Notes: generated from the letters alone by a model not told the origin. A stretch of DNA of 64,000 nt from Pseudomonas sp. IPO3778 (GCF_013386825.1 NZ_JACARC010000032.1:52608-116607); one strand, 5' to 3'; shown: positions 38,871 through 48,844, counted from the first letter of the stretch. A program made the numbers and translations.

Positions 38871-39911
38871 ATGTTGAGATCCCTGAAATATTCGGCCCTG
38901 GCTCTGAGCTTGATGGGCGCGACACAGGCCATGGCAGGCCCTGATTTGACGGTCGTGTCCTTCGGTGGCGCGAACAAGGCGGCGCAGGTCAAGGCCTTCT
39001 ATGCACCGTGGGAAAGCGCGGGCAACGGCAAGATCATCGCCGGCGAGTACAACGGTGAAATGGCCAAGGTCAAGGCCATGGTCGACACCAAGAGCGTGTC
39101 CTGGGACCTGGTGGAAGTCGAGTCGCCGGAACTGTCCCGTGGCTGTGACGAAGACATGTTTGAACCCCTGGACCCGAAACTGTTCGGCAACCCGGGCGAC
39201 TACGTCAAAGGTGCTATCCAGCCGTGTGGCGTGGGCTTCTTTGTGTGGTCCACCGTGCTGGCCTACAACGCCGACAAACTGAAAGCACCGCCCGGCGGCT
39301 GGGCCGATTTCTGGGACACCAAGAAATTCCCGGGCAAACGCGGCCTGCGCAAGGGCGCCAAGTACACCCTGGAATTCGCCTTGATGGCTGATGGCGTGGC
39401 GCCGAAGGATGTGTACAAGGTGCTGGCCGGCAAAGATGGCCAGGACCGTGCGTTCAAGAAACTCGATGAGCTCAAGCCGTACATCCAGTGGTGGGAAGCG
39501 GGCGCCCAACCGCCGCAATACCTCGCTTCTGGCGACGTCGTGATGAGTTCTGCCTACAACGGCCGGATCGCGGCCGTGCAGAAAGAGAGCAACCTGAAAG
39601 TGGTGTGGAACGGCGGGATCTACGACTTTGACGCCTGGGCGATTCCAAAAGGCCTGGCGAAAGACCGTGCCGACGCGGCGAAGAAATTCATCGCCTTCTC
39701 GGTGCAGCCGCAGCAGCAGAAGACCTACTCGGAAAACATCGCCTACGGCCCGGCCAATACCCAAGCCGTACCGTTGTTGGCGAAGGACATCCTCAAGGAC
39801 ATGCCGACCACGCCGGAAAACATCGCCAACCAGGTGCAGATCGACGTGAGCTTCTGGGCGGATAACGGTGAGCAACTGGAGCAGCGCTTTAACGCGTGGG
39901 CGGCCAAGTAA
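38871..39911 (+). CDS. agtB: ABC transporter substrate-binding protein (AgtB-like)
   Basis: Protein of 346 residues with a signal peptide (MLRSLKYSALALSLMGATQAMA, cut after 22). It has the PotD-like two-lobe fold (LTVVSFGGANKAAQVKAFYAPWE, SWDLVEVESPELSRGC, VVMSSAYNGRIAA, YDFDAWAIPKG). The start is ATG 38871 with GGAGAG upstream. It is the receptor of the AgtABCD-type uptake system. A REPIN separates it from the permeases and may protect the mRNA 3' end, so that more binding protein than permease is made. Confidence 0.92.
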   Translation: MLRSLKYSALALSLMGATQAMAGPDLTVVSFGGANKAAQVKAFYAPWESAGNGKIIAGEYNGEMAKVKAMVDTKSVSWDLVEVESPELSRGCDEDMFEPLDPKLFGNPGDYVKGAIQPCGVGFFVWSTVLAYNADKLKAPPGGWADFWDTKKFPGKRGLRKGAKYTLEFALMADGVAPKDVYKVLAGKDGQDRAFKKLDELKPYIQWWEAGAQPPQYLASGDVVMSSAYNGRIAAVQKESNLKVVWNGGIYDFDAWAIPKGLAKDRADAAKKFIAFSVQPQQQKTYSENIAYGPANTQAVPLLAKDILKDMPTTPENIANQVQIDVSFWADNGEQLEQRFNAWAAK

Positions 39912-39937
39912 CCCGGTCGCTGATGTGACACCAACCT

Positions 39938-40030
39938 TGTGGCGAGGGAGCTTGCTCCCGCTGGACTGCACAGCAGTCCCATCTTTTGGGGCCGCTTCGC
40001 ACCCCAGCGGGAGCAAGCTCCCTCGCCACA
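39938..40030. repeat. REPIN (GTGGCGAGGGAGCTTGCTCCC type) inside the agt operon
   Basis: TGTGGCGAGGGAGCTTGCTC and its inverted copy are about 45 bases apart. It lies between the binding-protein gene and the first permease gene, within a single operon, and is nearly identical in its arms to the element at 54487-54581. Confidence 0.92.
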
Positions 40031-40084
40031 GGACAAGCGCTACACCCACGTTTTTCATTTATGTTTAAGAATCCGGAGTTCGTC

Positions 40085-41317
40085 ATGGCCATCGCCATTC
40101 CCAGCCCCACCCTGAAACAGCGCCTGGCGCGTGCCGAGCGGCTCAACCGCTGGAAGGCCCAGGCCTTGATCGCGCCGCTGGTGGTGTTTTTGCTGCTGGT
40201 GTTCCTGGTGCCGATTGTGGCGCTGCTTTACAAAAGCGTGGGCAACCCGGAAGTGGTGGGCGGCCTGCCGCGCACGGTGGTGGCGGTGACGGCCTGGGAC
40301 GGTCGTGGCTTGCCCGGCGAGCCGGTGTACCAGGCCATCAGCGAAGACCTGGGCGAAGCCCGGAAAAACTCGACCCTGGGCGATCTGTCGAAACGCTTGA
40401 ACATGGAACTGGCGGGCTATCGCAGCCTGCTGACAAAAACCGCGCGGGCGCTGCCGTTTACCGAAGCGCCTGCCTCCTATAAAGAAGCGCTGGAAAACCT
40501 CGACGAACGCTGGGGCGACCCGGCGTACTGGCAGGCGATCCGGCGCAACACCAGCAGCCTCACGCCGTACTACCTGCTGGCGGCTGTTGATCACCGCATC
40601 GACGACCTCGGCGAAATCGCCCCGGCCACCCCCGACCAGGCGATCTACCTCGATATCTTCGCCCGGACGTTCTGGATGGGCCTGGTGATCACCGTGTGCT
40701 GCCTGCTGCTGGCGTACCCGCTGGCGTACCTGCTGGCCAACTTGCCGGCGCGGCAAAGCAACCTGCTGATGATCCTGGTACTGCTGCCGTTCTGGACGTC
40801 GGTGCTGGTGCGCGTAGCGGCCTGGATCGTGTTGCTGCAGTCCGGCGGCTTGATCAACAGCGCGCTGATGGGCATGGGCCTGATCGATAAACCGGTGGAG
40901 TTGGTGTTCAACCGGCTGGGGGTCTACATCTCCATGGTGCACATCTTGCTGCCGTTCATGATCCTGCCGATCTACAGCGTGATGAAAGGCATCTCGCCCA
41001 CCTATATGCGGGCGGCGATTTCCCTGGGCTGCCACCCGTTCGCCAGCTTTTGGCGCGTGTACTTCCCACAGACCTATGCAGGCGTTGGCGCCGGCTGCCT
41101 GTTGGTGTTCATCTTGGCGATCGGCTACTACATCACCCCGGCCTTGCTGGGCAGCCCGAACGACCAGATGGTCAGCTACTTCGTGGCGTTCTACACCAAC
41201 ACCAGCATCAACTGGGGCATGGCCACGGCCCTGGGCGGCTTGCTGCTGCTGGCCACCGTGGTGCTGTACCTGATCTACAACTGGCTGGTGGGCGCCAGCC
41301 GCCTGCGCCTGAGCTAA
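40085..41317 (+). CDS. agtC: ABC transporter permease (AgtC-like)
   Basis: Membrane protein of 410 residues of the PotB type. It is longer than usual because a 130-residue extracytoplasmic segment (about 48-185) follows the first transmembrane helix. Then come five helices and the EAA loop (YMRAAISLGCHPFASFWRVYFPQTYAGVGAG). The start is ATG 40085, preceded by CGGAG; MFKNPE at 40061 is an alternative. It pairs with the next permease. Confidence 0.9.
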   Translation: MAIAIPSPTLKQRLARAERLNRWKAQALIAPLVVFLLLVFLVPIVALLYKSVGNPEVVGGLPRTVVAVTAWDGRGLPGEPVYQAISEDLGEARKNSTLGDLSKRLNMELAGYRSLLTKTARALPFTEAPASYKEALENLDERWGDPAYWQAIRRNTSSLTPYYLLAAVDHRIDDLGEIAPATPDQAIYLDIFARTFWMGLVITVCCLLLAYPLAYLLANLPARQSNLLMILVLLPFWTSVLVRVAAWIVLLQSGGLINSALMGMGLIDKPVELVFNRLGVYISMVHILLPFMILPIYSVMKGISPTYMRAAISLGCHPFASFWRVYFPQTYAGVGAGCLLVFILAIGYYITPALLGSPNDQMVSYFVAFYTNTSINWGMATALGGLLLLATVVLYLIYNWLVGASRLRLS

Positions 41318-41330
41318 GGAGACCGTTGCG

Positions 41331-42155
41331 ATGCTGAGCCCTTATATGTCGCCCGTGGAACGGGTCTGGTTCTACAGCTTGCGGATTCTCTGCGGCCTGA
41401 TCCTGTTGTTCCTGATCCTGCCGGTGCTGGTGATCATCCCGCTGTCGTTCAACAGCGGGAGTTTCCTGGTGTACCCGTTGCAAGGTTTCTCGCTGCACTG
41501 GTACCAGGACTTCTTCGGTTCGGCGGAATGGATGCGCGCCCTGAAGAACAGCATCATCGTCGCCCCGGCGGCGACGGTGCTGGCGATGGTGTTCGGCACG
41601 CTGGCGGCAATTGGCCTGACCCGCGGGCATTTCCCCGGCAAGGCGCTGGTAATGGCCCTGGTGATTTCGCCGATGGTGGTGCCCGTGGTGATTATCGGCG
41701 TGGCCAGTTACCTGTTCTTCGCGCCGCTGGGCCTGGGCAACAGCTTCTTCTCGCTGATCGTGGTGCACGCGGTGCTGGGCGTGCCGTTTGTGATCATCAC
41801 CGTGTCGGCGACCTTGCAAGGGTTCAACCATAACCTGGTGCGGGCGGCGGCCAGCCTGGGTGCGTCACCGCTGACGGCGTTTCGCCGGGTGACCTTGCCG
41901 CTGATTGCGCCGGGGGTGATTTCCGGAGCGCTGTTTGCCTTTGCTACCTCGTTTGATGAGGTGGTCGTGACGCTGTTCCTCGCAGGACCTGAGCAGGCGA
42001 CCTTGCCTCGGCAGATGTTCAGCGGTATTCGCGAAAACCTCAGCCCCACCATCGCGGCGGCGGCGACCTTGCTGATCGCCTTCTCGGTGGTGCTGTTGCT
42101 GACCCTGGAATGGCTGCGCGGGCGCAGCGAAAAGCTGCGCACCGCCCAAGTCTAA
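41331..42155 (+). CDS. agtD: ABC transporter permease (AgtD-like)
   Basis: Membrane protein of 274 residues of the PotC type with six predicted helices and the EAA loop LVRAAASLGASPLTAFRRVTLPLIAPGVISG. Strong ribosome site AAGGAGA before the ATG. Last gene of the agt operon; a REPIN lies 21 bases after its stop and probably ends or protects the transcript. Confidence 0.92.
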   Translation: MLSPYMSPVERVWFYSLRILCGLILLFLILPVLVIIPLSFNSGSFLVYPLQGFSLHWYQDFFGSAEWMRALKNSIIVAPAATVLAMVFGTLAAIGLTRGHFPGKALVMALVISPMVVPVVIIGVASYLFFAPLGLGNSFFSLIVVHAVLGVPFVIITVSATLQGFNHNLVRAAASLGASPLTAFRRVTLPLIAPGVISGALFAFATSFDEVVVTLFLAGPEQATLPRQMFSGIRENLSPTIAAAATLLIAFSVVLLLTLEWLRGRSEKLRTAQV

Positions 42156-42175
42156 AGACCGAGTCGAGATCGGAA

Positions 42176-42265
42176 TGTGGGAGCGGGCTTGCTCGCGAAT
42201 GCGTTGGATCAGTTAATAAATAGAGTGACTGACGCACCGCATTCGCGAGCAAGCCCGCTGCCACA
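42176..42265. repeat. REPIN (GTGGGAGCGGGCTTGCTCGCG type)
   Basis: TGTGGGAGCGGGCTTGCTCG and its inverted copy, about 45 bases apart, just after agtD. Right arm has one change (GCTGCCACA). Confidence 0.88.
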
Positions 42266-42353
42266 GTTGATCGCATTCAGCCCATGAATGGGAGACAACC
42301 TCAAATCCCAAGCTACTCTTGTGCCAGCCCACAACTGATAAGAGGCCGCGCAC

Positions 42354-43502
42354 ATGAGTACTTCCTCATTCAAGATCGCCCACAAACTGCTCACCGGCCC
42401 CGGCGCCATCGAGCAACTGGCTGCCGAGCTGACGCGGCTGGACGTGGACAACCCGCTGATTGTCACCGATGCGGCGCTGGTCAAGTCCGGTACCGTGGCG
42501 CTGGCGCTGGCCCACTTGGGCGAACGGACCTATGAAATCTTCGACCGCGTACTGCCCGACCCGGAAATCGCCATTGTCGAAGACTGCATGCGCGTCTACC
42601 GCGAAGGCGGGCATGACGGGCTGATCGGCCTGGGCGGCGGCAGTGCCATCGACATCGCCAAGAGCGTGGCGGCCTACGCCGGTTACCACGGGGCCCTGGC
42701 CGACCTGTTCGGCGTTGACCAGGTGCCCCGCAAAGGCCCGCCGCTGATCGCGATCCCCACCACCGCCGGTACCGGTTCGGAGGTGACCAATGTGGCGATT
42801 CTGTCGGACAAGGTTGCGCAATTGAAAAAAGGCATCGTCAGCGATTACCTGCTGCCGGACGTGGCCCTGATCAGCCCGCAAATGACCCTGACCTGCCCCC
42901 GTGGTGTCACGGCTGCCAGCGGTGTAGACGCGCTGGTGCATGCCATCGAATCCTACCTGTCGCTGAATGCCTCGCCGATCACCGATGCGCTGGCGATTGG
43001 CGCGATCAAGCTGATCGCCAAGGCGCTGCCCAAGGCGTACGCCAACCCGGCCAACCTGCAAGCCCGTGACGACATGGCCACCGCCAGCCTGATGGCCGGG
43101 ATGGCGTTTGGTAATGCCGGCGTGGGCGCCGTGCATGCGTTGGCGTATCCGTTGGGCGGGCGCTTCAACATCGCCCATGGCGTGAGCAACGCCTTGCTGC
43201 TGCCCTACGTGATGCACTGGAACAAGCTGGCATGTGTGGAGCGCATGCAGGAGATTGCCCAGGCCATGGGCGTGAATGTCACGGGGCTAAGCGCGGTGGA
43301 TGCCGCCGACCAGGCGGTTGATGCGATGACGCGACTGTGTGCCGCGGTGGAGATCCCGTCCGGACTGCGCAGCTTCGGGGTACCCGAAGACGCGATCCCG
43401 GCCATGGCGGTAGAAGCGGCGGGGATCGAGCGCCTGATGCGCAACAATCCGCGCAAGCTCAGTGCGGCCGATATCGAGAAAATCTACCGGGCAGCGTTCT
43501 AA
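42354..43502 (+). CDS. iron-containing alcohol dehydrogenase
   Basis: Protein of 382 residues of the group III (Fe-dependent) ADH family. The NAD-binding region has IGLGGGSAIDIAKSVAAYA and PTTAGTGSEVTNVAIL; the metal-binding His are in VDALVHAIESYLS and GAVHALAYPLGGRFNIAHGVSNALLLP. Substrate unknown. This gene is not at this place in P. aeruginosa, where agtD is followed by rpe, so it is an insertion specific to this lineage. A role with 4-hydroxybutyrate or 5-hydroxyvalerate, next to the agt genes, is speculation. Confidence 0.9.
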   Translation: MSTSSFKIAHKLLTGPGAIEQLAAELTRLDVDNPLIVTDAALVKSGTVALALAHLGERTYEIFDRVLPDPEIAIVEDCMRVYREGGHDGLIGLGGGSAIDIAKSVAAYAGYHGALADLFGVDQVPRKGPPLIAIPTTAGTGSEVTNVAILSDKVAQLKKGIVSDYLLPDVALISPQMTLTCPRGVTAASGVDALVHAIESYLSLNASPITDALAIGAIKLIAKALPKAYANPANLQARDDMATASLMAGMAFGNAGVGAVHALAYPLGGRFNIAHGVSNALLLPYVMHWNKLACVERMQEIAQAMGVNVTGLSAVDAADQAVDAMTRLCAAVEIPSGLRSFGVPEDAIPAMAVEAAGIERLMRNNPRKLSAADIEKIYRAAF

Positions 43503-43585
43503 CCATTGAGCGAGGTCACGGTGCGCGCGGCAAAGCATGAGGTATACAATGCGCGCCATCGTGATTTAGCTCAAAAAGGTGCGTC

Positions 43586-44260
43586 ATGCAGCCCTTCGTC
43601 ATTGCTCCATCGATTCTCTCCGCCGACTTCGCCCGCCTGGGTGAGGAAGTGGACAACGTGTTGGCCGCCGGTGCCGACTTCGTTCACTTCGATGTCATGG
43701 ACAACCACTATGTACCGAACCTGACCATTGGTCCGATGGTCTGCGCCGCCCTGCGTAAATACGGCGTGACCGCGCCGATCGACGCGCACTTGATGGTCAG
43801 CCCGGTGGACCGCATCGTCGGTGACTTCATCGAAGCCGGCGCGACCTACATCACCTTCCACCCGGAAGCCACGCTGCACGTCGACCGTTCCCTGCAACTG
43901 ATCCGCGAAGGCGGTTGCAAGGCGGGCCTGGTGTTCAACCCGGCCACGCCGTTGAGCGTGCTCGAGTACGTGATGGACAAGGTCGACATGGTGCTGCTGA
44001 TGAGCGTCAACCCGGGCTTTGGCGGGCAGAAGTTCATCCCCGGCACCCTCGACAAGCTGCGCCAGGCGCGGGCGCTGATCGATGCCTCGGGCCGTGATAT
44101 CCGCCTGGAGATCGACGGTGGCGTCAACGTCAACAACATCCGCGAAATCGCCGCAGCCGGTGCCGACACGTTTGTCGCCGGTTCGGCGATCTTCAACGCG
44201 CCGGACTATCAGGAAGTGATCGCCAAGATGCGTGCAGAACTGGCGCTGGCGCGTCCATGA
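43586..44260 (+). CDS. rpe: ribulose-phosphate 3-epimerase
   Basis: Protein of 224 residues, a TIM-barrel enzyme of the pentose phosphate pathway. Signatures: [62 protein letters not shown] and [11 protein letters not shown]. It overlaps gph by 4 bases; rpe-gph-trpE order is conserved in Pseudomonas and E. coli-like genomes (where dam-rpe-gph-trpS occurs). Confidence 0.98.
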   Translation: MQPFVIAPSILSADFARLGEEVDNVLAAGADFVHFDVMDNHYVPNLTIGPMVCAALRKYGVTAPIDAHLMVSPVDRIVGDFIEAGATYITFHPEATLHVDRSLQLIREGGCKAGLVFNPATPLSVLEYVMDKVDMVLLMSVNPGFGGQKFIPGTLDKLRQARALIDASGRDIRLEIDGGVNVNNIREIAAAGADTFVAGSAIFNAPDYQEVIAKMRAELALARP

Positions 44261-45075
44261 GCGGCTTTGAGCAGCTGTTCCCCGGCAAACTGCCACGGCT
44301 GGTGATGTTCGATCTGGACGGTACGTTGATCGATTCGGTGCCGGATCTGGCGGCTGCCGTGGACGCCACGCTGCTCAAGCTCGGTCGCCAGCCGGCGGGT
44401 GTCGAATCGGTGCGCGAGTGGGTTGGCAACGGCGTGCACATGCTGGTACGCCGGGCCCTGGCCAACCATATCGACGCCGAGGGTGTCGATGAGGTGGAGG
44501 CCGAGCATGCGCTGGAACTGTTCAACGTGGCCTATGAAAACGGCCATGAGCTGACCGTGGTTTACCCCGGCGTGCGCGATACCCTGAAATGGCTGCACAA
44601 GCAGGGCGTGGAAATGGCCCTGATCACCAACAAGCCGGAACGCTTCGTCGCGCCGCTGCTGGACCAGATGAAGATCGGCCGGTATTTCCGCTGGATCATC
44701 GGTGGCGATACCTTGCCGCAGAAAAAACCTGACCCGGCTGCACTGTTCTTCGTGATGAAAATGGCCAATATCCCGGCCTCCCAATCGCTGTTTGTCGGCG
44801 ATTCGCGCAGCGATGTGCTGGCGGCGAAGGCAGCAGGCGTCAAGTGCGTGGCCTTGAGTTATGGCTATAACCATGGCCGGCCGATTGCCGAAGAATCCCC
44901 GGCGCTGGTCATCGATGACCTGCGCCTGTTAATCCCCGGTTGCTTGGGAGCGGGCGCTGAGATAACGTTGCCCGACGCTGTTCCAACCCCTTCTGGAAAT
45001 CCCATCGTGGTGGTCACTCGCAAACTCTGGATGAAAGTCATCAAGGCCCTGGCCCGCTGGCGTTGGCGCGCCTGA
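44257..45075 (+). CDS. gph: phosphoglycolate phosphatase Gph
   Basis: HAD-family phosphatase of 272 residues. Motif I is [20 protein letters not shown], motif II ITNKPE, motif [15 protein letters not shown] and motif [17 protein letters not shown]. It removes the phosphoglycolate arising from DNA repair. The HAD domain ends near residue 230. The last about 45 residues are an extension whose final 14 codons (from ATG 45031) are the trpE leader peptide in the same frame. It overlaps rpe by 4 bases. Confidence 0.97.
   Translation: MSGFEQLFPGKLPRLVMFDLDGTLIDSVPDLAAAVDATLLKLGRQPAGVESVREWVGNGVHMLVRRALANHIDAEGVDEVEAEHALELFNVAYENGHELTVVYPGVRDTLKWLHKQGVEMALITNKPERFVAPLLDQMKIGRYFRWIIGGDTLPQKKPDPAALFFVMKMANIPASQSLFVGDSRSDVLAAKAAGVKCVALSYGYNHGRPIAEESPALVIDDLRLLIPGCLGAGAEITLPDAVPTPSGNPIVVVTRKLWMKVIKALARWRWRA
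45031..45075 (+). CDS. trpE leader peptide, nested in frame in gph 3' end
   Basis: The 14 codons [18 protein letters not shown] carry two Trp codons spaced by one (45058-45060 and 45064-45066), and a third TGG precedes the ATG. The same 14-residue pattern (MRVVKAHARWRWRA) occurs before trpG. Pseudomonas trpE is known to be controlled by attenuation. No good ribosome site precedes the ATG, so ribosomes finishing gph may do the sensing. Confidence 0.65.
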   Translation: MKVIKALARWRWRA

Positions 45076-45082
45076 CTGATCC

Positions 45083-45098
45083 TGGCCGCGCTGCGGCA
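45083..45098 (+). promoter_or_regulatory. candidate attenuator stem after trpE leader
   Basis: GCCGC-gct-GCGGC begins 9-11 bases after the leader stop and forms a 5-bp stem. A comparable stem follows the trpG leader. No T-run follows, so it may be a pause or anti-terminator arm. A second small stem, CCTC-atgccac-GAGG, overlaps the trpE ribosome site at about 45121-45136. Confidence 0.4.
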
Positions 45099-45143
45099 CG
45101 TTTGCACACCTGACCGTTAGACCCTCATGCCACGAGGCACCTC

Positions 45144-46625
45144 ATGATCCGCGAAGAATTCCTGCGTTTGGCCGCTGCCGGCTACAACCGTATCCCCATG
45201 GCCTGCGAAACCCTGGCCGACTTCGACACCCCGCTGTCGATCTACCTGAAACTGGCCGACGAGCCCAACTCCTATCTACTGGAGTCGGTGCAGGGCGGCG
45301 AGAAATGGGGCCGTTATTCGATCATCGGCCTGCCATGCCGCACGGTGCTGCGTGTACATGATCACCATGTCAGCATCACCCTGGATGGCGTCGAGATCGA
45401 AAGCCACGACGTGGAAGATCCGCTGGCCTTCGTCGAAGACTTCAAGGCGCGCTACAACGTGCCGACCATCGCCGGCCTGCCGCGTTTCAACGGCGGCCTG
45501 GTGGGTTACTTCGGCTACGACTGCGTGCGCTACGTGGAAAAACGCCTGGGCAAATGCCCGAACCCCGATCCATTGGGCGTGCCGGACATTCTGCTGATGG
45601 TTTCCGATGCCGTGGTGGTGTTCGACAACCTCGCCGGCAAGATGCACGCGATTGTGTTGGCCGATCCTTCCCAGGCCGATGCGTTCGAGCAAGGCCAGGC
45701 CAGCCTCGAAGCGTTGCTGGAAAAACTGCGCCAGCCGATCACCCCGCGTCGCGGCCTGGACCTCAGCCGTCCACCGGCGGCGGATCCGGTGTTCCGTTCC
45801 AGCTTTACCCAGGATGACTACGAGCGTGCCGTCGATACCATCAAGGAATACATCCTTGCCGGTGATTGCATGCAGGTGGTGCCGTCGCAACGCATGTCCA
45901 TCGACTTCAAGGCTGCGCCGATTGATTTGTACCGGGCGCTGCGCTGCTTCAACCCGACGCCGTACATGTACTTCTTCAACTTTGGCGACTTCCACGTCGT
46001 GGGCAGTTCGCCGGAAGTGCTGGTGCGTGTGGAAGACAACCTGATCACTGTGCGCCCGATTGCCGGCACGCGCCCTCGCGGTGCGACCGAAGAGGCTGAC
46101 CTGGCGCTGGAACAGGACCTGTTGAGCGACGACAAGGAAATCGCCGAGCACTTGATGCTGATCGACCTGGGCCGCAATGACACCGGGCGCGTCTCGGAGA
46201 TCGGTTCGGTGAAGCTCACCGAGAAGATGGTGATCGAACGTTATTCCAACGTGATGCATATCGTGTCCAACGTCACCGGCGAATTGAAGGCCGGGCTGAC
46301 GGCGATGGACGCACTGCGGGCGATCCTGCCGGCGGGCACCCTGTCGGGTGCGCCGAAGATTCGTGCGATGGAAATCATCGACGAACTGGAGCCGGTGAAG
46401 CGTGGTGTGTATGGCGGTGCGGTGGGGTATTTCGCCTGGAACGGCAACATGGACACCGCGATTGCGATCCGTACGGCGGTGATCAAGGACGGCGAACTGC
46501 ATGTGCAGGCAGGCGGCGGGATTGTGGCCGACTCGGTGCCGGCCCTGGAATGGGAAGAGACGCTGAACAAGCGTCGGGCGATGTTCCGGGCGGTGGCGCT
46601 GGCTGAGCAAACGCCGCAGGGCTAA
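45144..46625 (+). CDS. trpE: anthranilate synthase component I TrpE
   Basis: Protein of 493 residues that makes anthranilate from chorismate with TrpG. The feedback-inhibition element [15 protein letters not shown] is at about 48-62. The chorismate-binding domain has [68 protein letters not shown] and [22 protein letters not shown]. It lies 68 bases after gph. A GAGG sequence before the ATG serves as ribosome site. Confidence 0.98.
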   Translation: MIREEFLRLAAAGYNRIPMACETLADFDTPLSIYLKLADEPNSYLLESVQGGEKWGRYSIIGLPCRTVLRVHDHHVSITLDGVEIESHDVEDPLAFVEDFKARYNVPTIAGLPRFNGGLVGYFGYDCVRYVEKRLGKCPNPDPLGVPDILLMVSDAVVVFDNLAGKMHAIVLADPSQADAFEQGQASLEALLEKLRQPITPRRGLDLSRPPAADPVFRSSFTQDDYERAVDTIKEYILAGDCMQVVPSQRMSIDFKAAPIDLYRALRCFNPTPYMYFFNFGDFHVVGSSPEVLVRVEDNLITVRPIAGTRPRGATEEADLALEQDLLSDDKEIAEHLMLIDLGRNDTGRVSEIGSVKLTEKMVIERYSNVMHIVSNVTGELKAGLTAMDALRAILPAGTLSGAPKIRAMEIIDELEPVKRGVYGGAVGYFAWNGNMDTAIAIRTAVIKDGELHVQAGGGIVADSVPALEWEETLNKRRAMFRAVALAEQTPQG

Positions 46626-46644
46626 CTGCTGATCTCGATCCAAA

Positions 46645-46735
46645 TGTGGGAGCCGGGCTTGCCCGCGATGGCGGTGTGACAGTCGACAGATTAGTTGATT
46701 GATCTACCGCCATCGCAGGCAAGCCAGCTCCCACA
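46645..46735. repeat. REPIN (GTGGGAGC(C)GGCTTGCC type)
   Basis: TGTGGGAGCCGGGCTTGCCC on the left and an inverted TGTGGGAGCTGGCTTGCCTG on the right, about 40 bases apart. The left arm has diverged by a few bases. It lies between convergent trpE and the autotransporter gene. Confidence 0.85.
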
Positions 46736-46763
46736 GTTGTTTTGTGAGGGATTTAAGATCGGA

Positions 46764-48686
46764 TCAGAAGTCCAGGCTCACCCCAACGCTGACCCCTTGC
46801 TGGGTAAAGTTGTCATCCTTTCTCACGTTATAGGCCGCATTCAACGCCAGGTCCTTGGTCAGCTTGTGGGTGATTCCCAGGTTCAAGCGATCCGAATTGC
46901 TGCGTGGCGTGTAGCCGTCCAGTTTGAAATCAATCCCAGGCACGCTGTTAAGGGACATGCCCACGCGCTGGGTGTCATTTTCAAACTCGTGCTCGTGGGC
47001 CACTTCGCCAAACATGAGGGTTTGCGGGGTGAAGCGGTAGTTGGCTTGCAGGCCGATCCCCAGGCGCTTGGAGTCACGCTGTTGGTCATCAAAGGTCAAG
47101 GCCGTGGACCGGGCATCCTTCTCCGAGTAGCCGTTAACTTCGACCCGCGAATAGTCGGCGCTGATGAAGGGCGAGAAGTGCCATTCGCTGTTCGGCTCGG
47201 CGATGTCATAGCCCACACGTGCGCTCAAGGCCCATAGCCAGCCGTCGGTGTCGCCTTTCTCGGTGCCTTCGCTGACGCCCAGGGCGAACTTGCGCTTGAG
47301 GCTGTCGAAGTCCAGCTTGCCGCCGGTCAACGCGGCGTCGGCCCACCAGTGGTCTTCTTGATACTGGGCGAACGCAGTACCCAGATAACTGTTGAGTTTG
47401 TAGTCCGAATCGCTGGCGCCGACCTCAAGGCTCTGGCGATAGAACCCTGCAGCCACACCCACCCGCCATTCGTCATTGAGCCGGTAGCTGCCGCCGATGT
47501 TCAGGTTGTAACCGCTGCCGTCACCGCTGGCCGAGCTGCTTTGATCGTCGAAGTCCAGGTGTTGGCCGCCGGCGGCAACAATGGCTCGCCATTGCCCCAC
47601 GGCCTGCCAGTGGCCGGAGTCGGCTTGCCACTGGTTGCGCAATTCATCCTGGTGCGCGCGCAAGGTGCCTTGGGCCATTTCCGGAAGCAGGGTGATTTCC
47701 CAGGGGGCGGCGAGCAGCGAATACGCGTAATCGGCGATCAGCACCTGGCCGGCTTCGGTGGGGTGGACGGTGTCGTTGTAAATCAGCTTGCTCGGGTCCG
47801 GGTTGGTACCGCCGACGCCATACACGGGGTTCCTGCAGGTGGTACCGCTAAAGCAGGTCTGGTTGAGGTTCTGGTCGGTGGCGAAACCAAAGCGGCCGGG
47901 GTCGGCGAAGGTTTCCTTGAGCAGCAATGGAATGTTCAGCGGGATGATCTGCGCGTCGATTTGCGACAGGCGCTGTACCAGTGTCTGGTTGAAGACGCCG
48001 GCCAAGGCGCTGACGGTGCCTTGAAGCGGCGTGCCATTGACCGCAGGTGTCAGGCCCAGGTCCGGCAGCATCCACACCATCACGTAGCGGGCGCCTGCCT
48101 GTTGCAGGGCCTGGGCGCTGTTGGCCAGGCGCCCTGCTGCAGCCGAGGCCTGATCGGGGCTGAGGACCAGGCCGTCGAGAAAGTCATTACCGCCGCCGGA
48201 CAGAAAGTACAGCGCGTTGGGGTCGGCTCGGCCACCGGTGGATGCCAGGTATCCGGGGCGTGTACGCAACACCTGCCCGGTGTCGCTATCGGTGACGGTG
48301 GAGTTACCGGTGATGGCGTCGTAGATCTGCTGGGTGGTGTAGCCGCCGACGGCCCAGTTATTGCCGTCTGCCTGGCCCAGCGCGGCCCGCTCCGGCGAGG
48401 TCGAGGCATTCAGGTCGCCGGGAGCAACCCCCAGCTTGCCGCCCAGTAATGTTGAGGAAATCAGCGACGTGCTTTCGCCGCTGCCGTCGAAGTATTGCGG
48501 GCCGGTGCGGTTGGTGAAGCGATAGGTTGAGCCGGGGGCGCCAGGGTCGGCGAATGTCCCGGCGTCGGCCAGGCTGTCACCGAACACAATCATGGTCGAG
48601 TAGGGTGACGGCGCGGCGAAGGCTTGCGAGCAGGCCAGCGTGAGCACGCAGCCGACCAGTGGAGCGAAGTAAGGCGTCTTGGTCAT
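46764..48686 (-). CDS. estA: autotransporter esterase/lipase EstA (GDSL family)
   Basis: Protein of about 640 residues. After a signal peptide ([24 protein letters not shown]) comes a GDSL/SGNH hydrolase: Ser38 in [10 protein letters not shown], the Gly/Asn block with GGGNDFLDG, and the catalytic Asp/His pair in DTVHPTEAG. The C-terminal about 270 residues form a type V autotransporter barrel ending in Phe (VSVGVSLDF). In P. aeruginosa EstA is an outer-membrane esterase affecting rhamnolipids and motility. It sits between trpE and trpG, unlike P. aeruginosa. Start 48686 is preferred; an in-frame ATG lies at 48698. Confidence 0.92.
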   Translation of the reverse strand: MTKTPYFAPLVGCVLTLACSQAFAAPSPYSTMIVFGDSLADAGTFADPGAPGSTYRFTNRTGPQYFDGSGESTSLISSTLLGGKLGVAPGDLNASTSPERAALGQADGNNWAVGGYTTQQIYDAITGNSTVTDSDTGQVLRTRPGYLASTGGRADPNALYFLSGGGNDFLDGLVLSPDQASAAAGRLANSAQALQQAGARYVMVWMLPDLGLTPAVNGTPLQGTVSALAGVFNQTLVQRLSQIDAQIIPLNIPLLLKETFADPGRFGFATDQNLNQTCFSGTTCRNPVYGVGGTNPDPSKLIYNDTVHPTEAGQVLIADYAYSLLAAPWEITLLPEMAQGTLRAHQDELRNQWQADSGHWQAVGQWRAIVAAGGQHLDFDDQSSSASGDGSGYNLNIGGSYRLNDEWRVGVAAGFYRQSLEVGASDSDYKLNSYLGTAFAQYQEDHWWADAALTGGKLDFDSLKRKFALGVSEGTEKGDTDGWLWALSARVGYDIAEPNSEWHFSPFISADYSRVEVNGYSEKDARSTALTFDDQQRDSKRLGIGLQANYRFTPQTLMFGEVAHEHEFENDTQRVGMSLNSVPGIDFKLDGYTPRSNSDRLNLGITHKLTKDLALNAAYNVRKDDNFTQQGVSVGVSLDF

Positions 48687-48805
48687 GAGTCCGTCCATGA
48701 TTTATTGTTTTCTCAGCACTGTGACTGTAGCGGCCCCCCAAGGGTTCTGAAAAATTTGACGCCAATTATCGGTCGGGCAGTTTCCCCCGTATTTGCGGCG
48801 CCATA

Positions 48806-48834
48806 TTGCACCGCTGGCGAGGCTACGTTACTGT
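48806..48834 (+). promoter_or_regulatory. candidate trpGDC promoter
   Basis: TTGCAC (48806-48811) and TACTGT (48829-48834) are separated by exactly 17 bases. Transcription would start near 48841, only a few bases before the first in-frame ATG of the leader (48845). The -10 is a weak match. Confidence 0.35.
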
Positions 48835-48844
48835 GCTTGGACGT

